Positions 18,401-29,072 are shown, counted from the first letter of the stretch. The stretch is DNA of 64,000 bases from Aurantiochytrium sp. KH105 (GCA_003116975.1 BGKB01000235.1:32452-96451), one strand, 5' to 3'. The notes: generated by a model not told the origin, from the sequence alone. Translations and numbers: made by a program.

Positions 18401-21106
18401 TCACTTTGATGGTGGAGATGGAGCCCCACTATTGATGAAGCGCGACCAAATAGAAGTGCCAGCTTGCTGCTGCTGCTGCGGCGGCGTCGGCGGCGTTGAT
18501 GGCAGTTGTTGGTCTTGTGCGCGAGATGCAACGGGTCGTGCTTCATCTTCTTTATTTGGCTTCTTGTCTCCGGGGGCAAATGGTGAGCGAGTCTGTTGGC
18601 GGATGGCCGTGCCATTCTTCGCGGCATCGCGGTGGAAACGGGCTTCAAACTCGCGAGCTTTTTCCTCTGTGCGTTGCACGACCCCGCGCTGGTACTCATT
18701 GACCTCGAGCCGCAATTGTGTCAACTCCTCAAGCATACCCATGAGCAAAGAATCGACAGTCGACGGCGACTTTGATTTATAATGTTGCTGGAGCGAAGCC
18801 GAGTCCAGGTATACTTTCTGTAACAGCTCGTCCGAATCATCGAGCGCAGCCATGGGCCGAGACAAATATACGTCTGCTTCCATCTTGCCTTGTTCGTCAA
18901 AAGCGACGCCGGGCCCTCTTCGTAGAGGGTCACTCCGCTTCCGAATAAGCGCGTCCGCGGTGCTTTCCTTGCAACGTTGCCACAGCGCAGAAACATGCTT
19001 GACAACCTCGGGTGAGGCGTCCGTTGCGGCCATGCTGCAATGAGGATCTTTGCCTTGTTCTAAAAGGTTCAATTCTTCTTCCAGCGCACGGATTTCCTGC
19101 TGCCAAAGGTCCGCATTCTGCGCATCTGGCGCGAGCGCAAGACGAGACTTGTACCACTTGATGATCCGCTTGATGTTTTTCGTTCGCTTATCCTCTTCCG
19201 CCGACGCGCCAAAACCCTCAAGTTCGTCTGTTTCGGGAAATGCTCCGGGTCCACCAAATTGAGCCAACGCCAGGGATTCCGTATGTTGAACCTGCTTGAT
19301 CTCTGCGACGGCATTAGCAAGCGGATCGGGCAGTTCGCCACGAGGTAACCGCGCACTTTGAGGTGCTTCGCTATCCTGTTTTAAAGAAAGCTTGCCTGCC
19401 GCCTGCGAGATCTCAAGCTCTTGCGGAGGTTCCATGTCTAACGCGGTGGCGATATCGGCCATGCTGGACGCCCCATGCTCAAAATCTGGCTGCCCGCTCT
19501 GCTGCTTCATGGCGTCGTGAGTTCCGGTGGTCTTGGTCTCCTCGTCATCGGTGCGAGATCGCACGTCGCTCGCCACGCTATCGTCTTTTTTTGTGTCCGT
19601 GGACGGCTCAGCGATATCCTCGTTCCATCGGGCGGGCAGCGCGTCTGCAAGTCCTTTGAGCTTGCCATCGGCCAGAGGATCAGACGTGGAGCCATCTTGA
19701 ATTTCGAAATCTTGATCGTTTGCTGCAGAAAAGGATTTCTCGGTGGCGGGTGGAGCCCAACTCGTCGGGAGATCGCTACACAGCCGCTCCACGCGCTCCA
19801 CCGCGGAATACCCTGACAAAGCCTTTTCAAAGATGGGCTCACCGATAATCTTGGAATCAAGAGTATCGATCAAAATGCGGAAAGACTCGATGTAACCTGG
19901 TTCAAGAGCTCCATACGGAGCGTCTGGGGTACTCCGCACATATGCCCGGAGAGAATTTACAACGAGACCAGCGATGAGACGACAGAAGCGTGCTCGGTCT
20001 GCTTCTGTCCTCGCCACAGACCCATAGAGCGCGACAACGTCTCGCAGCACGTATGCACGTTCGATTGAGAGAGATGCAACGATTCGCGCGGCAGCTTGTG
20101 CTGTTGCATGAGAATGAGCCTTGTCCAAATCGAGACTTGTGAGTTTGTCAATTGCGATTTGATAGCGATAGAAAACATTGTCGGGCAAAAGTCCTGGATC
20201 GAGCCTGCTTAGCGCCCACGTGAAAAGATGAGAGACGACATTTAGTGTACAACCGCGGAGACTCGGGCGCCGGCCTTGACCAGAAAACTGTATTTTGAGT
20301 TCTTCTGCCTGATCCTTGGCAGTTCCCTCAAGAGGGCAGAATAGCTCTTCCATGGCGAGACCTCTACAGTCAAAGAGAAAGCGACAGCATTGGACAGCCG
20401 TTCGCAGATATTCCGTTTCACGTGGTCCCGGGTTCTGGCGAGCGCCATCCTCCATTGCGTCCACAACGCTGTACGATGGCGAGCGCGATCGTGATGGATT
20501 GCTAGGGACGCTCGTGTGACGATTCAGCTCGTACGAGCCCACGCTGGCAGTGTCACCTCTGGATGCAACAGCAGCAGCTGCTGTTGCAGAGCTGCGTTTT
20601 CGACGACCAAAGGTTGGAAGCGCACTACGAATTTGAAGACGTTTGCGCAACGATCCCATCGAAGACCCGCTCTGGTCGCTGCGAACGGATCGAACGTCCG
20701 GATCCGTCGCGCTAGAAGCGCTACTCAAGCGAGCGGGGAATGTATCACGGACCTGCGCGGTAAACTTGCAGAGACCGCTCGAGAGCGATGAGGCAACGAG
20801 CGCCATTAGGGCATTGATCATAATTCTCTGATCACGATGTGTCGAGGTAAAGAGAATGAGAGGTGCACCGACTTCCTTGTAATCCTTTCGCTTCAGATGT
20901 GTGCCTTCAAGTGAGATGCAATAAGGATAAACGGGGTCGAGCTTGGCATTCTCGAATCCCTCAATCCGGATTTCTTGGCCCATTACGTTGAACTCACCAA
21001 CATGCTTTGCGTCGTGTTCATTCCTATAAAAGCGTAGCAGACATAAGCCGTCAGCACTGACGCCAGCCTCGATCCATTGTCTCTTTGCGTTTGTTCTTTT
21101 CCGCAA
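18401..21106 (-). CDS. PH-domain/RhoGAP-like protein (5' end unresolved)
   Basis: About 900 codons are open, but the first is TTG and no in-frame ATG precedes the PH-like segment, so an upstream exon is likely. A cttac/cccag splice-acceptor-like context lies near 21115. Residues ~7-105 (KRQWIEAG, LLRFYRNEHDAKHVGEF, LILFTSTHRDQRIMINALM) resemble a PH domain missing its first strand. Residues ~240-415 resemble a RhoGAP fold (MEELFCPLEG, VVSHLFTWALSRLDPGLLP, ERAYVLRDVVALYGSVA), but the arginine-finger position (LFR in active GAPs) reads LFC. The rest is low-complexity, with a coiled region near 690-730 (LWQQEIRALEEELNLLEQ). It ends with a Gln/Pro-rich segment and WSRFINSG. Likely a membrane-recruited scaffold or pseudo-GAP. 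Confidence 0.6.
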   Translation of the reverse strand: MRKRTNAKRQWIEAGVSADGLCLLRFYRNEHDAKHVGEFNVMGQEIRIEGFENAKLDPVYPYCISLEGTHLKRKDYKEVGAPLILFTSTHRDQRIMINALMALVASSLSSGLCKFTAQVRDTFPARLSSASSATDPDVRSVRSDQSGSSMGSLRKRLQIRSALPTFGRRKRSSATAAAAVASRGDTASVGSYELNRHTSVPSNPSRSRSPSYSVVDAMEDGARQNPGPRETEYLRTAVQCCRFLFDCRGLAMEELFCPLEGTAKDQAEELKIQFSGQGRRPSLRGCTLNVVSHLFTWALSRLDPGLLPDNVFYRYQIAIDKLTSLDLDKAHSHATAQAAARIVASLSIERAYVLRDVVALYGSVARTEADRARFCRLIAGLVVNSLRAYVRSTPDAPYGALEPGYIESFRILIDTLDSKIIGEPIFEKALSGYSAVERVERLCSDLPTSWAPPATEKSFSAANDQDFEIQDGSTSDPLADGKLKGLADALPARWNEDIAEPSTDTKKDDSVASDVRSRTDDEETKTTGTHDAMKQQSGQPDFEHGASSMADIATALDMEPPQELEISQAAGKLSLKQDSEAPQSARLPRGELPDPLANAVAEIKQVQHTESLALAQFGGPGAFPETDELEGFGASAEEDKRTKNIKRIIKWYKSRLALAPDAQNADLWQQEIRALEEELNLLEQGKDPHCSMAATDASPEVVKHVSALWQRCKESTADALIRKRSDPLRRGPGVAFDEQGKMEADVYLSRPMAALDDSDELLQKVYLDSASLQQHYKSKSPSTVDSLLMGMLEELTQLRLEVNEYQRGVVQRTEEKAREFEARFHRDAAKNGTAIRQQTRSPFAPGDKKPNKEDEARPVASRAQDQQLPSTPPTPPQQQQQAGTSIWSRFINSGAPSPPSK

Positions 21107-22177
21107 ACCTCTGGGTAACGCAACGGTAGCAGCCGGTCTGGCTTGTTAGTTCGTCATGTTTCTCATTTCCAGCAGTGAAGCAGGACGTTCGCGCTCTCTG
21201 CGGTCTCGTAATACGCGAGCCGCTGGAGCTGCGCGCGAACCTACTTTGTGAATGGGACTCTAAGTCCACGAGCGGCAAGAAGCGACTGCTTGAAGGCTGT
21301 CACTGAAAGAGCATCCGAAGACTGGGCTTGTTGCCCAGTTCGGGAACCTCTTGCGTCGCTCTGCATATCTGCGCTCTTTTCTTATTTCTTTTCCTCGTCT
21401 TCGTCGTCCACGTCCCCGTCCTCGTCGTCGTTGTCGTCAGAGTCTACGATCTTGACTGTGAGTCGTAGAGTCAGCCGGCTGTGGAAGGCGCCGCGTGCCG
21501 GGCAGCACAAGGCGGCGCAGGCGACCGCGACGCGGCAAACGCGGATGCTGCGACGCCACGCTGGGAGCGCCAGCGGTCGCAGAGCCAGCAAGGTCGTAAT
21601 GTGTACTGCTTGCCTTTGCTTGCTTGCTTGCTTTCCCTTTGCGGGGCTCTTCGTATTCTTCATTTGTAGCCTACATTATTCACTTGCAATGCCGACTTCC
21701 GACCGAGCGCCGTCTCTTCATTTCTCTTCACTTTGAGGGAGGGCAAGCAAGAAAGAAGAAGAAGCGCTGCTTCATTTCTTTGCAAAGAAAGAAAAAACAG
21801 ACCTCCAACGAGGCCAAGAAATGCTCGTTTACAAATGGGGATGAATCCTTTGTGAAACAACGATTTCAGAAAATGAATGGCGGAATGCTAAGATTTTGTC
21901 AACACTTGGGAGCGATCCGAGTAAGGAAGATCTACAACGAACGTAGTAAGAAAAGCATAGCAGTCTTTCGCGCGCTCTCACATTTTCTGCCATCGACATG
22001 CTGGACTACTTTGTGTGATCAAATCAGGGGAGCAGAAATTGTCTTCGCGTCCGTAGAGGGCAAAGCGTTGGAATGTTGGCTTCCGACTCGTCGGCGAGTG
22101 ATTGTTCAAGCACAAAGAGACAAAAAATGGCTGGCATGAAACACAAAAGAAAATTATCATAAGCGCGTTACTGCATC
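21107..22177. other. Intergenic; may hold the missing 5' exon of the upstream gene
   Basis: This is the gap upstream of the PH/RhoGAP-like gene (-) and downstream of the channel gene (-). The missing 5' exon should lie here, but I could not place it. An acidic minus-strand frame ending near 21382 (DSDDNDDEDGDVDDEDEEKK) is the only notable one; it may be chance triplet repeats. Confidence 0.4.
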
Positions 22178-25100
22178 CTAAATGACGGGCAACGTGGGGA
22201 GCTGGTTTGCAGTAATGTCCTTCATGGAGCTGACGTTGGTGTGGTCCTTTGCATAATTTTCATCAATGCCAAAGGCATTGGCGTAAATGGGGTTGCGAAG
22301 GATGGAGTAGGAAGGCAAACCGCTGACAATGCCCCGGCGCTTGGCGTAGCTGATGGGAGGGTGCAGGTTGACGCGTTTGACGCGATTCTTACTGATAAAA
22401 CCACAAGAAAGAAGATTAAGAACGAAGACGACGCCGCGGCGGAACTTCTTCGAGACTCGAAGCAGAAGTACAAAGAACGAGTAAATGAGAAAGAAGGCGA
22501 CGATAGGTGCAATGAAAGGCAAGGTGATGCGCTGGTTGATGGACTGCGCAAACGACCCATCCTTGGGAGTCGAGCCAAACAAAAAGTTGACTGCGTTGCC
22601 AAAGGGGCTCAAGCTCTCGCTGGAGTCCTCTGAGGGAAACCAGAAAATGCCCGGTGTGGAGTACATCCAAACTGCAAAGGCGGCGTTGGGAATGACGGCA
22701 ATGAGCATTGCATTCGTGGTGAACTGGGTCCAGATGCGGCTGTCGTAACGCGGGGGCGTACGGTAGTAGCGCAAAAGAAAGTACTTGTCAGTCCAGTAGT
22801 AGACAAGAAATGCCAGGGCAGCCAGCGGATAGAGAACGGGCATACCCGGCCCGTAGAGAAAGGTCACAAAGACGGTCATGAGATTCTGCGCGATCCGATA
22901 GTGCAGCAAAAAGGTCGGCCCCGTGTTCCACTCGTTGAGCTCGCGCTGGGACGTGGGCTTTCGGCAACGCACGTTACGCTTAAAGAACAAAGCAAAGGCA
23001 TATTCGAGATAAATGAAGGCCTGGGGAGCAAAGACGTTGATGAGCATGATGAAGATGATTTGCAGACCGACGTCTGCATACCATTCCATCGTAAAGTCCC
23101 TGTAGCCGGAAAGGCGAGAGATTTCGTTGATGGCGCCGAGGCCAATGAGACTGTAGTCCTCATTGATGAGAAAGAGGATGAGGCCCGTGTTGAAAATGAG
23201 CGTGACCAAAACACGACGAGAGAGCGAGAGCTGCATGCCAATGAGAGAGTGATGCTTCTCAAAGGTGATGAGTTTGGCCATGACCGCGCGGATGGAAAAG
23301 TTGGTCACAGCAATGACGATGGAAAGCATAAAGGTGTAGCCAAAGAGCGGGACCTTGTCGCTCCAGAATGCATAGCAGGGATCATCAGGATCGAGCGCGG
23401 CGGACCCGACCTCGGAAAAGGTCGAAAGCCCGCAGGTGCACTCAAGAAGTGAAGTAACCAGGTCTTCCAAGTCGTAGAACGTTGGATAGTCTCCCTCGAT
23501 AATGGACTGCGCAAGGTCGTCCACCGAGGTAAAGTTGGCAGGGATGATGCACTCCGTCTTGGTGAGCTCCGTTCTAACCACTTCGCGCACGACAGAAAAG
23601 ACATAGGTGGTGATGATGGAGACGGCGAGGACGCAGCCGATGATCATGGTCGACATGCAACGGCGGCGAAAGCGCTGCCACCAATCAAAGTCAAAGTGCT
23701 CCCAAATGATGGTCGAGGGCGGGGGTGCCGGCCGGACGCGCACGGGCTTATCGTCAAAGATAAGCTTTTTGCCGGACTTGCGACTGCTGCGACGACTCGT
23801 CTCGGCCAGGTCGAGGCAGCGCAGGAAGCCAACTTGCGTCTCAAAGGTGACAAAGGCGGACACGGAGCGATCACCGGCATCCATGTGCTGCAGCTCGATG
23901 TTGATCTCTTCAAAGTCAGCATACAGCTTGTCGTACTGCGCCACTGCACGGCGCAGCTCGCTTTGAATGAGACCGAGATTCTCGACGCGCTTTGCAAAAG
24001 CCTTGCGCACACGGACAAAGGAAAGGAGGTCCTCGGGTTCAATACTGTGCACGCCAAAGGACTCGACGGACTCGGAGCGACGAATCGGGCTCACGGGAAG
24101 ATTTGAGGTTCCGACACTACGACTCACGGAATGGCGCAACGAGGAGCGAGACCCAAGTTCGAGATCTTCTTCGATGATGCGACGGTGTTCAACAACGGCG
24201 GCTTCCATGGCCTGCGCCTCGGCCTTGGTGAACTTTTCACGCACGCCATACACCTTGGAGGCAGCCTTCCAAAGTTTGTGGATGATGCGGCCGCGCTTGA
24301 CGTAGAGACTGATGAGCTTGCCGCTGTTGTGCGCAACGATGACCTCGTGCACGGGTTCCCCGGTGATTTCCGCAAAGTATTGCTTGAGAGCCTCCTCAGA
24401 GGCATTATCGGGTGTACGAACAACCTGCACGGTATACTCATCGACGGTGAGCGTCTTGCGCGATATAGACGGCTGCTCGCGAGCCTCAAAGAGAGAGAGG
24501 TAGCCCACGCCAATGATAAAGACGCCGACGATTGCGAAATTGAGACCCATGTACAGGTATCCGAGATTTTCGCGGTTCACGGCGCAGTCCTCGTCGCAGT
24601 TGACAAAGGGGCGAAAGATGTTGATGCCGACGCTGGAGAGCTGCTCGTCCGTGAGGATGAGCGTTTGGTTGAGATCGGCGCTGGCCATGCTGGAGAGCAT
24701 GGTCGCCTCCAGGGCGCCAATGCCGTAGTTGACAGAGCCGGAGAAGGCGGCACAATTGAGGTAGATTTGGGGAAAGGCCAGAATGCTGAGAAAGAGGAAC
24801 ATCCACGTGAGCCACTTGAGCCATTTAAAGTAGAGGCTAATGCCGGCGCCGTAGCGCGCAAGCTCTGACTCGGGCTTGGAGCTGCAAAAGATGATGTTGC
24901 CAATGGAGCCGAGATCCGGGCAGTGGTGACCGGTGTGCGTCCCGCAGACGGGGTAGGGCTTGCCCTCGCGGTTTCGTGGGTGGTGGAGGTCTGCAAAAGC
25001 CTTGGCCCTGCGCTGCGACGGTTTCGAGAACTCGAGGCGCATTCTGTTTTCGAGCGTCTCCTGAGCCTCGCCCTCCTCCTCTTCGTCCATGTCCTCGATA

Positions 25101-25750
25101 TCGAGCTCGTCTTCGATCTCTTGGAGTTCTGCGGCAAATTCGCCCTCGCTGAGGCTGCGCATCGTGCGAAAATTAGCTGGCGGGGCGCGATGAATACTCC
25201 CCTCGGTCGATACGACGGCGGCCTCGTCGGAGAAGTAGAGCTCGGCTTGGCGTGGGACGCTGCTGATGCGTTCCGTGTTGGCGGCCATGGGGCCCTGGAC
25301 GTACTTGACGCCCGACTGCTGTGAGGTGTAGCGGACGCGGTTGCCATCGCTGTCCAAGGGCAAGGCTCTCCGCGCGGGGTCAAATCGTTCTCGCGCAAGG
25401 TTCACGAGCTGCGCTTTGGAGGCCCTGGCCGGCACGTGCATGCCGGACCTTGCGAGGGCAGCTGCCAGGCTCTCCCGCTTCCACGCCTCGAAGCCGAGCG
25501 AGGTGCGCACGCCGGCCTCTTCTGCGGGCCTCCCGTTTCGAGGAAGGGTCCTCCTCCTCCTCGCCGCGCTGTCGCCGCCGGCCTCGCCGTCCACGTCTTC
25601 CGCGTCGACCTCCTCCGCCACGGCGACCTCCTCCGCCCGCGCCACGCTCCACCGCCACGAGTGCCGCGCCGAGTTGTCCTCCTCGCGGTCCCCGCCAGCG
25701 CCGCCGCCGCCGCCGCCGCCTCCATTACCCTCATCTCCATCCCGCGACAT
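22178..25750 (-). CDS. OSCA/TMEM63-like (DUF221) mechanosensitive-type cation channel
   Basis: 1190 residues from the ATG at 25750 (MSRDGDEGNGG). The longer open frame begins at TTG and is low-complexity. The N-terminal ~330 residues are disordered and acidic. The first spans are at about 365-395 (WLKWLTWMFLFLSILAFPQ) and 460-485. A cytosolic RNA-recognition-like region follows, ending in SAFVTFETQVGFLRCLDL and APPPSTIIWEHFDFDWWQR, the hallmark block of OSCA/CSC1/TMEM63 proteins. A C-terminal multi-span module comes next (MSTMIIGCVLAVSIITTYVF, VLVTLIFNTGLILFLI, LIFIMLI-like segments and LYPLAALAFLVYYWTDKYFL). Relatives are stretch- or osmotically gated cation channels. Protist members are divergent, so the channel function is an inference. 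Confidence 0.72.
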   Translation of the reverse strand: MSRDGDEGNGGGGGGGGAGGDREEDNSARHSWRWSVARAEEVAVAEEVDAEDVDGEAGGDSAARRRRTLPRNGRPAEEAGVRTSLGFEAWKRESLAAALARSGMHVPARASKAQLVNLARERFDPARRALPLDSDGNRVRYTSQQSGVKYVQGPMAANTERISSVPRQAELYFSDEAAVVSTEGSIHRAPPANFRTMRSLSEGEFAAELQEIEDELDIEDMDEEEEGEAQETLENRMRLEFSKPSQRRAKAFADLHHPRNREGKPYPVCGTHTGHHCPDLGSIGNIIFCSSKPESELARYGAGISLYFKWLKWLTWMFLFLSILAFPQIYLNCAAFSGSVNYGIGALEATMLSSMASADLNQTLILTDEQLSSVGINIFRPFVNCDEDCAVNRENLGYLYMGLNFAIVGVFIIGVGYLSLFEAREQPSISRKTLTVDEYTVQVVRTPDNASEEALKQYFAEITGEPVHEVIVAHNSGKLISLYVKRGRIIHKLWKAASKVYGVREKFTKAEAQAMEAAVVEHRRIIEEDLELGSRSSLRHSVSRSVGTSNLPVSPIRRSESVESFGVHSIEPEDLLSFVRVRKAFAKRVENLGLIQSELRRAVAQYDKLYADFEEINIELQHMDAGDRSVSAFVTFETQVGFLRCLDLAETSRRSSRKSGKKLIFDDKPVRVRPAPPPSTIIWEHFDFDWWQRFRRRCMSTMIIGCVLAVSIITTYVFSVVREVVRTELTKTECIIPANFTSVDDLAQSIIEGDYPTFYDLEDLVTSLLECTCGLSTFSEVGSAALDPDDPCYAFWSDKVPLFGYTFMLSIVIAVTNFSIRAVMAKLITFEKHHSLIGMQLSLSRRVLVTLIFNTGLILFLINEDYSLIGLGAINEISRLSGYRDFTMEWYADVGLQIIFIMLINVFAPQAFIYLEYAFALFFKRNVRCRKPTSQRELNEWNTGPTFLLHYRIAQNLMTVFVTFLYGPGMPVLYPLAALAFLVYYWTDKYFLLRYYRTPPRYDSRIWTQFTTNAMLIAVIPNAAFAVWMYSTPGIFWFPSEDSSESLSPFGNAVNFLFGSTPKDGSFAQSINQRITLPFIAPIVAFFLIYSFFVLLLRVSKKFRRGVVFVLNLLSCGFISKNRVKRVNLHPPISYAKRRGIVSGLPSYSILRNPIYANAFGIDENYAKDHTNVSSMKDITANQLPTLPVI

Positions 25751-26828
25751 CGCTCCTCGCCCGCGCGCGCGCACGCACGCGCGATCGCGCGCCCGCTCGC
25801 CGCCGGCCGGCCCGCCTCGCCTCGCCCCGCGCCGCGCGCCGCCTCTCGCCCGCGCCGCGCAGAAGCGCCGCGTCGCCGCGATGTCTGTCTGTTTGCCGTG
25901 CACCCTTTCCGAGCTCGTCTCTCTCTCTCTCCCTCTGCGCGGCACGTGCAGGCGAGACAGGCCCAACAAGCAGCAGCAGCGCGTGCAGCAGCAGCGCGTG
26001 CAGCAGCAGCAGCGGCGGCGCGTGCACGCCGGCCTCCCGCCCTCCCTCCCGCGCGCACTTGGGGCCCTTCCGCGCGCCGCCGCGCGGCTCGAGCGAGGCG
26101 CGGCGCGGCGCGGAAGGTAGCGCGCGGCAGCGGCGGCGCGGGCGCGCGCCCTCTTGGATGGATGGGAGGGAGGGATGTATGTATGTCTGACGCTGGATCT
26201 GGTTCGAGCGCACAGGGCCGGGCCGCGCGAGGTGATGGAGGAGTGAGTGAACGAGGGACGGAGGGCGCTGGCAGGAGAGACGCGGGCGGGCTTGGCTGGG
26301 CTGGGCTGGGCTGGGCTGGGCTTGGCTGGCTTGGCTCAGCGCGACGCGCGTCACGGCCCAGGTGCTCGAGAGATGATGGGATACGAAGATGAAGATGCAA
26401 GGCGGCTTTGGCCCACTTCTTACTTACAGATGGCAATGCTAGAGTGAGTGAGCGAGGGCGTGTGTGTGCAGCGAGCAGAGTGTGCGCAGCGGCGCACGCC
26501 ACACTCGCGTTTCGATTCGAGTGCTTTTGGTCATTTTTGGTCTTTAGGCTAAGTATAGTCTGCCTCCCTTCCCGGCTGCACCAGGCTGCTCTCGAGTTGG
26601 AGGAGACGAGGACGAGGACCTTGTCATCAGCAGCTGCAGCAACCAGCCCGCCGGTGGACAAGTGCAAAGCAGCACGTTTGCTTGATTGGACTTGTTTCCA
26701 CCAAGGTGTGAAAGCGGGGGGGGGGGAGGGGAATGAATGCCTTTACTGATGAAACCTAATCATGAACGGGGACCGAGGCGAAAAACGAGTCCAGGCGGGA
26801 CTGGCATCAGGATGTGCGGACCAGCTAC
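25751..26828. repeat. GC-rich upstream region with (GGGCT)n tract
   Basis: Region upstream of the channel gene. It contains CAG-type repeats at about 25970-26010, a GGGCT pentamer tract at about 26290-26337 and a G-run at about 26709-26719. Open frames here are compositional artefacts. Confidence 0.65.
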
Positions 26829-29072
26829 CTAGCGCATGGTCTCGAGGCACCTGTCGCGCAGAACGGGCAAGAGCTTGGGGGCGTTCACGACCACGTCGCC
26901 GAGGAGCGGCGTCTGGTAGACCTCGAGCAGCGGATGGCGCCGACGCACATCGGTGAGGATCTCGGCAATGTCGCCGTCCTCGCCGGCATGGCGCCCAGGG
27001 GCCAGGAATGCCATGGCGAGAATTACAGGACCCTCACTGAGCCCGCCCTGGTCGAAGACTCGCTCCAAAAGAGGGTCGTTGAAGGCGAAGGCGTCGCCGT
27101 CGCGGCGCTCCATGCTGCAATCCACAACGCAGCACGCCTCGTCCCCGAGCAATCGCCTTACCTGCGCAGCGAGAGCGCGCCGCGTCCGGTTCACGGACCG
27201 GCTCGGAGATCCGTGGTCGACAAGTACCACGCGAAGTGGGAGGGACAAGCCCTGGTCCGCGGCTACTTTGCGCACGCTATCCGCAAGCATGCCGCCAATC
27301 CGGGCATCTGCACTCACCAAAGGCGCGGCGACGGCCCAGTCTTCGCCCTCGTTGCCCCCAAGGTACTGCTTGAGCTTGCTCGGGACGAAATCCGTCACCG
27401 TCTTGCTGGGCCCGAGGAAAAAGGGCACTGCCAGCACACGTGGTGCGTCGTCGCCCTGGGCCTCTGCTGCGCTGGTGAGGGAAGCGAGCGTGGGCTCGAG
27501 GGTCATCGCCTTCGAGCCGTCCAGCTCTTCCGCGCCGATTCTGTCGCTATAACGCGCAGACACCGCCAACACCTGAACGTTGGCAACACCGCTACGGTGC
27601 AACTCAGCCTCCAAATTGCCCGCGTGCACACGAAGCTGCTTGTACGAGTCCGCGCGAAGGCTCCCATTGTCAATGAGAAAGCATGTTGTCGGCTGTGGAG
27701 AACCGGGCGTGAGCCAAGGCTGGCGCGGCTGGCGAGGAACCCAGTAACCAAGACCAAAGCTACGCAGCGTGGACGCCAGGATTGGCGCCCATGGCCCTTG
27801 CCAGAGTTTTGCGTGGAGAGGCTCGAGAACACGACGCCACAGCAGGTCAGCCGCAAAGCCGAGCCAGACCTGAGCCTGCTCCAAGGCCCATTCTGTCGAG
27901 GATTTGGCCTTGGTTGGTCCGCGAGTGCGTGGCCGGACAACCGGGCGCGGTGAACCAACCTGTTGCGAGTTCGTGCCGGCTTCCTGGGGCTTGGCGCTCT
28001 CGTTCTTGAGCTCTGTCTGCTTGGCGCTGTTTCCTTTGCCGTCTTCGGCGTTGGAGTCAGCTTCGACTACTGTCCATCCAGCGGCTACTTCTTCTTCGAC
28101 TTGGGCTGCAAGACCTTCGCGGTACGTCCGGTATTGCAGCGCGTATCCGAGCTCCTCGGTGAGCCGCTTGTTCGACACCCGCTTGCTTTCGGAGAAGAAG
28201 CCGCGACGAAAGGCGCTCATCGAATCCTTGATATCATCGTAGTTTTGTCTCTTGATCTTTCGCACGCCGAGCAGCTCGCACGCGTATTCGGTGACAATGT
28301 GGTTCATTTCCGGTTCGTCGTCCACGACATTGTATACACGGCCAGGGTTAGGTTTCGCCATTGAAAGCTCGACTGCGCCAACCACATCGTCGACATGAAT
28401 TCTCGAGAATACCTGGCCTTCCTTGACAATCCCATTGGCCTCGCCGCGGCGGATGCGCGCGACCGGTCCTCGGCCCGGCCCGTAAATGCCTGGCAGGCGA
28501 AAGATCTGGACCGGGAGCCCAGATGTGAGAAAGTCGCGCTCCACACTGGCACGCAGCTTGCCCCGTCGCAAAGTCGGGGTCACAGCCGTCGTCTCGTCGA
28601 CCCAGCCGCCCTGGTGGTCTCCGTAGACTGAGGTTGTTGACAGGTAGGCGGCCCAGTCGATCTCGCCTTCCTGCGCAAGCTCGATCAGGGCTTGGCCCAG
28701 CACCGGGTCTCCGAGAAAAGGATCCTGGCCCGTCTCCTTGCTCACGGGCGCGGTGAAGAGAAAGTTGTCATAGGCGCGGAGCCAGGTCTTGCACGCTTCC
28801 AGATCTTTTTCCGCGCCTGGGGGAAAGGGAAATTGCACGACTTCGACGCTCGGGTCCAGGCTCTTGACGGGATAAAACTCGGCAAAGTCTTCGTCAAGCT
28901 CTGGCAGCACCTCGCGCACCGTGCCGCTCACCTTCCATCGCCCCCCTTCGACGAGTTTGTTGGCCAGCCTCGTGCCCACGTACCCGATGCCAAAGATGAG
29001 CAGCGACTTTTTCTTCGCCGCCTCTTCCGCGTTGGCCTTGCGACCTTGCGGGCTCGCCGCGTCGCTGCCCAT
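26829..29072 (-). CDS. Fusion of YeeZ-like SDR and two-half CbiX-type sirohydrochlorin chelatase
   Basis: 747 residues from the ATG at 29072 (MGSDAASPQGRKAN). Residues ~22-320 are an extended NAD(P)-binding short-chain dehydrogenase: FGIGYVGTRLA (GxGxxG), STTSVYGDHQGGWVDE, FRLPGIYGPGRG and FSRIHVDDVVGAVELS. The active-site Tyr is not followed by the usual YxxxK, as in bacterial YeeZ. After a ~110-residue linker come two CbiX halves. The first (about 460-590) has DNGSLRADSY and PFFLGPSKTVTD, with both metal-site histidines replaced. The second (about 610-745) keeps DHGSPSRSVN and FLAPGRHAGEDGDIAEI. CbiX/SirB inserts metal into sirohydrochlorin to make sirohaem. A sirohaem or tetrapyrrole role is likely; the SDR partner reaction is unknown. 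Confidence 0.85.
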   Translation of the reverse strand: MGSDAASPQGRKANAEEAAKKKSLLIFGIGYVGTRLANKLVEGGRWKVSGTVREVLPELDEDFAEFYPVKSLDPSVEVVQFPFPPGAEKDLEACKTWLRAYDNFLFTAPVSKETGQDPFLGDPVLGQALIELAQEGEIDWAAYLSTTSVYGDHQGGWVDETTAVTPTLRRGKLRASVERDFLTSGLPVQIFRLPGIYGPGRGPVARIRRGEANGIVKEGQVFSRIHVDDVVGAVELSMAKPNPGRVYNVVDDEPEMNHIVTEYACELLGVRKIKRQNYDDIKDSMSAFRRGFFSESKRVSNKRLTEELGYALQYRTYREGLAAQVEEEVAAGWTVVEADSNAEDGKGNSAKQTELKNESAKPQEAGTNSQQVGSPRPVVRPRTRGPTKAKSSTEWALEQAQVWLGFAADLLWRRVLEPLHAKLWQGPWAPILASTLRSFGLGYWVPRQPRQPWLTPGSPQPTTCFLIDNGSLRADSYKQLRVHAGNLEAELHRSGVANVQVLAVSARYSDRIGAEELDGSKAMTLEPTLASLTSAAEAQGDDAPRVLAVPFFLGPSKTVTDFVPSKLKQYLGGNEGEDWAVAAPLVSADARIGGMLADSVRKVAADQGLSLPLRVVLVDHGSPSRSVNRTRRALAAQVRRLLGDEACCVVDCSMERRDGDAFAFNDPLLERVFDQGGLSEGPVILAMAFLAPGRHAGEDGDIAEILTDVRRRHPLLEVYQTPLLGDVVVNAPKLLPVLRDRCLETMR

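Noticed and set aside
25402..26667. 421-codon minus-strand frame upstream of the channel gene
   Set aside because: It consists of Ala/Arg/Pro/Ser low complexity built from simple repeats and has no family motif.
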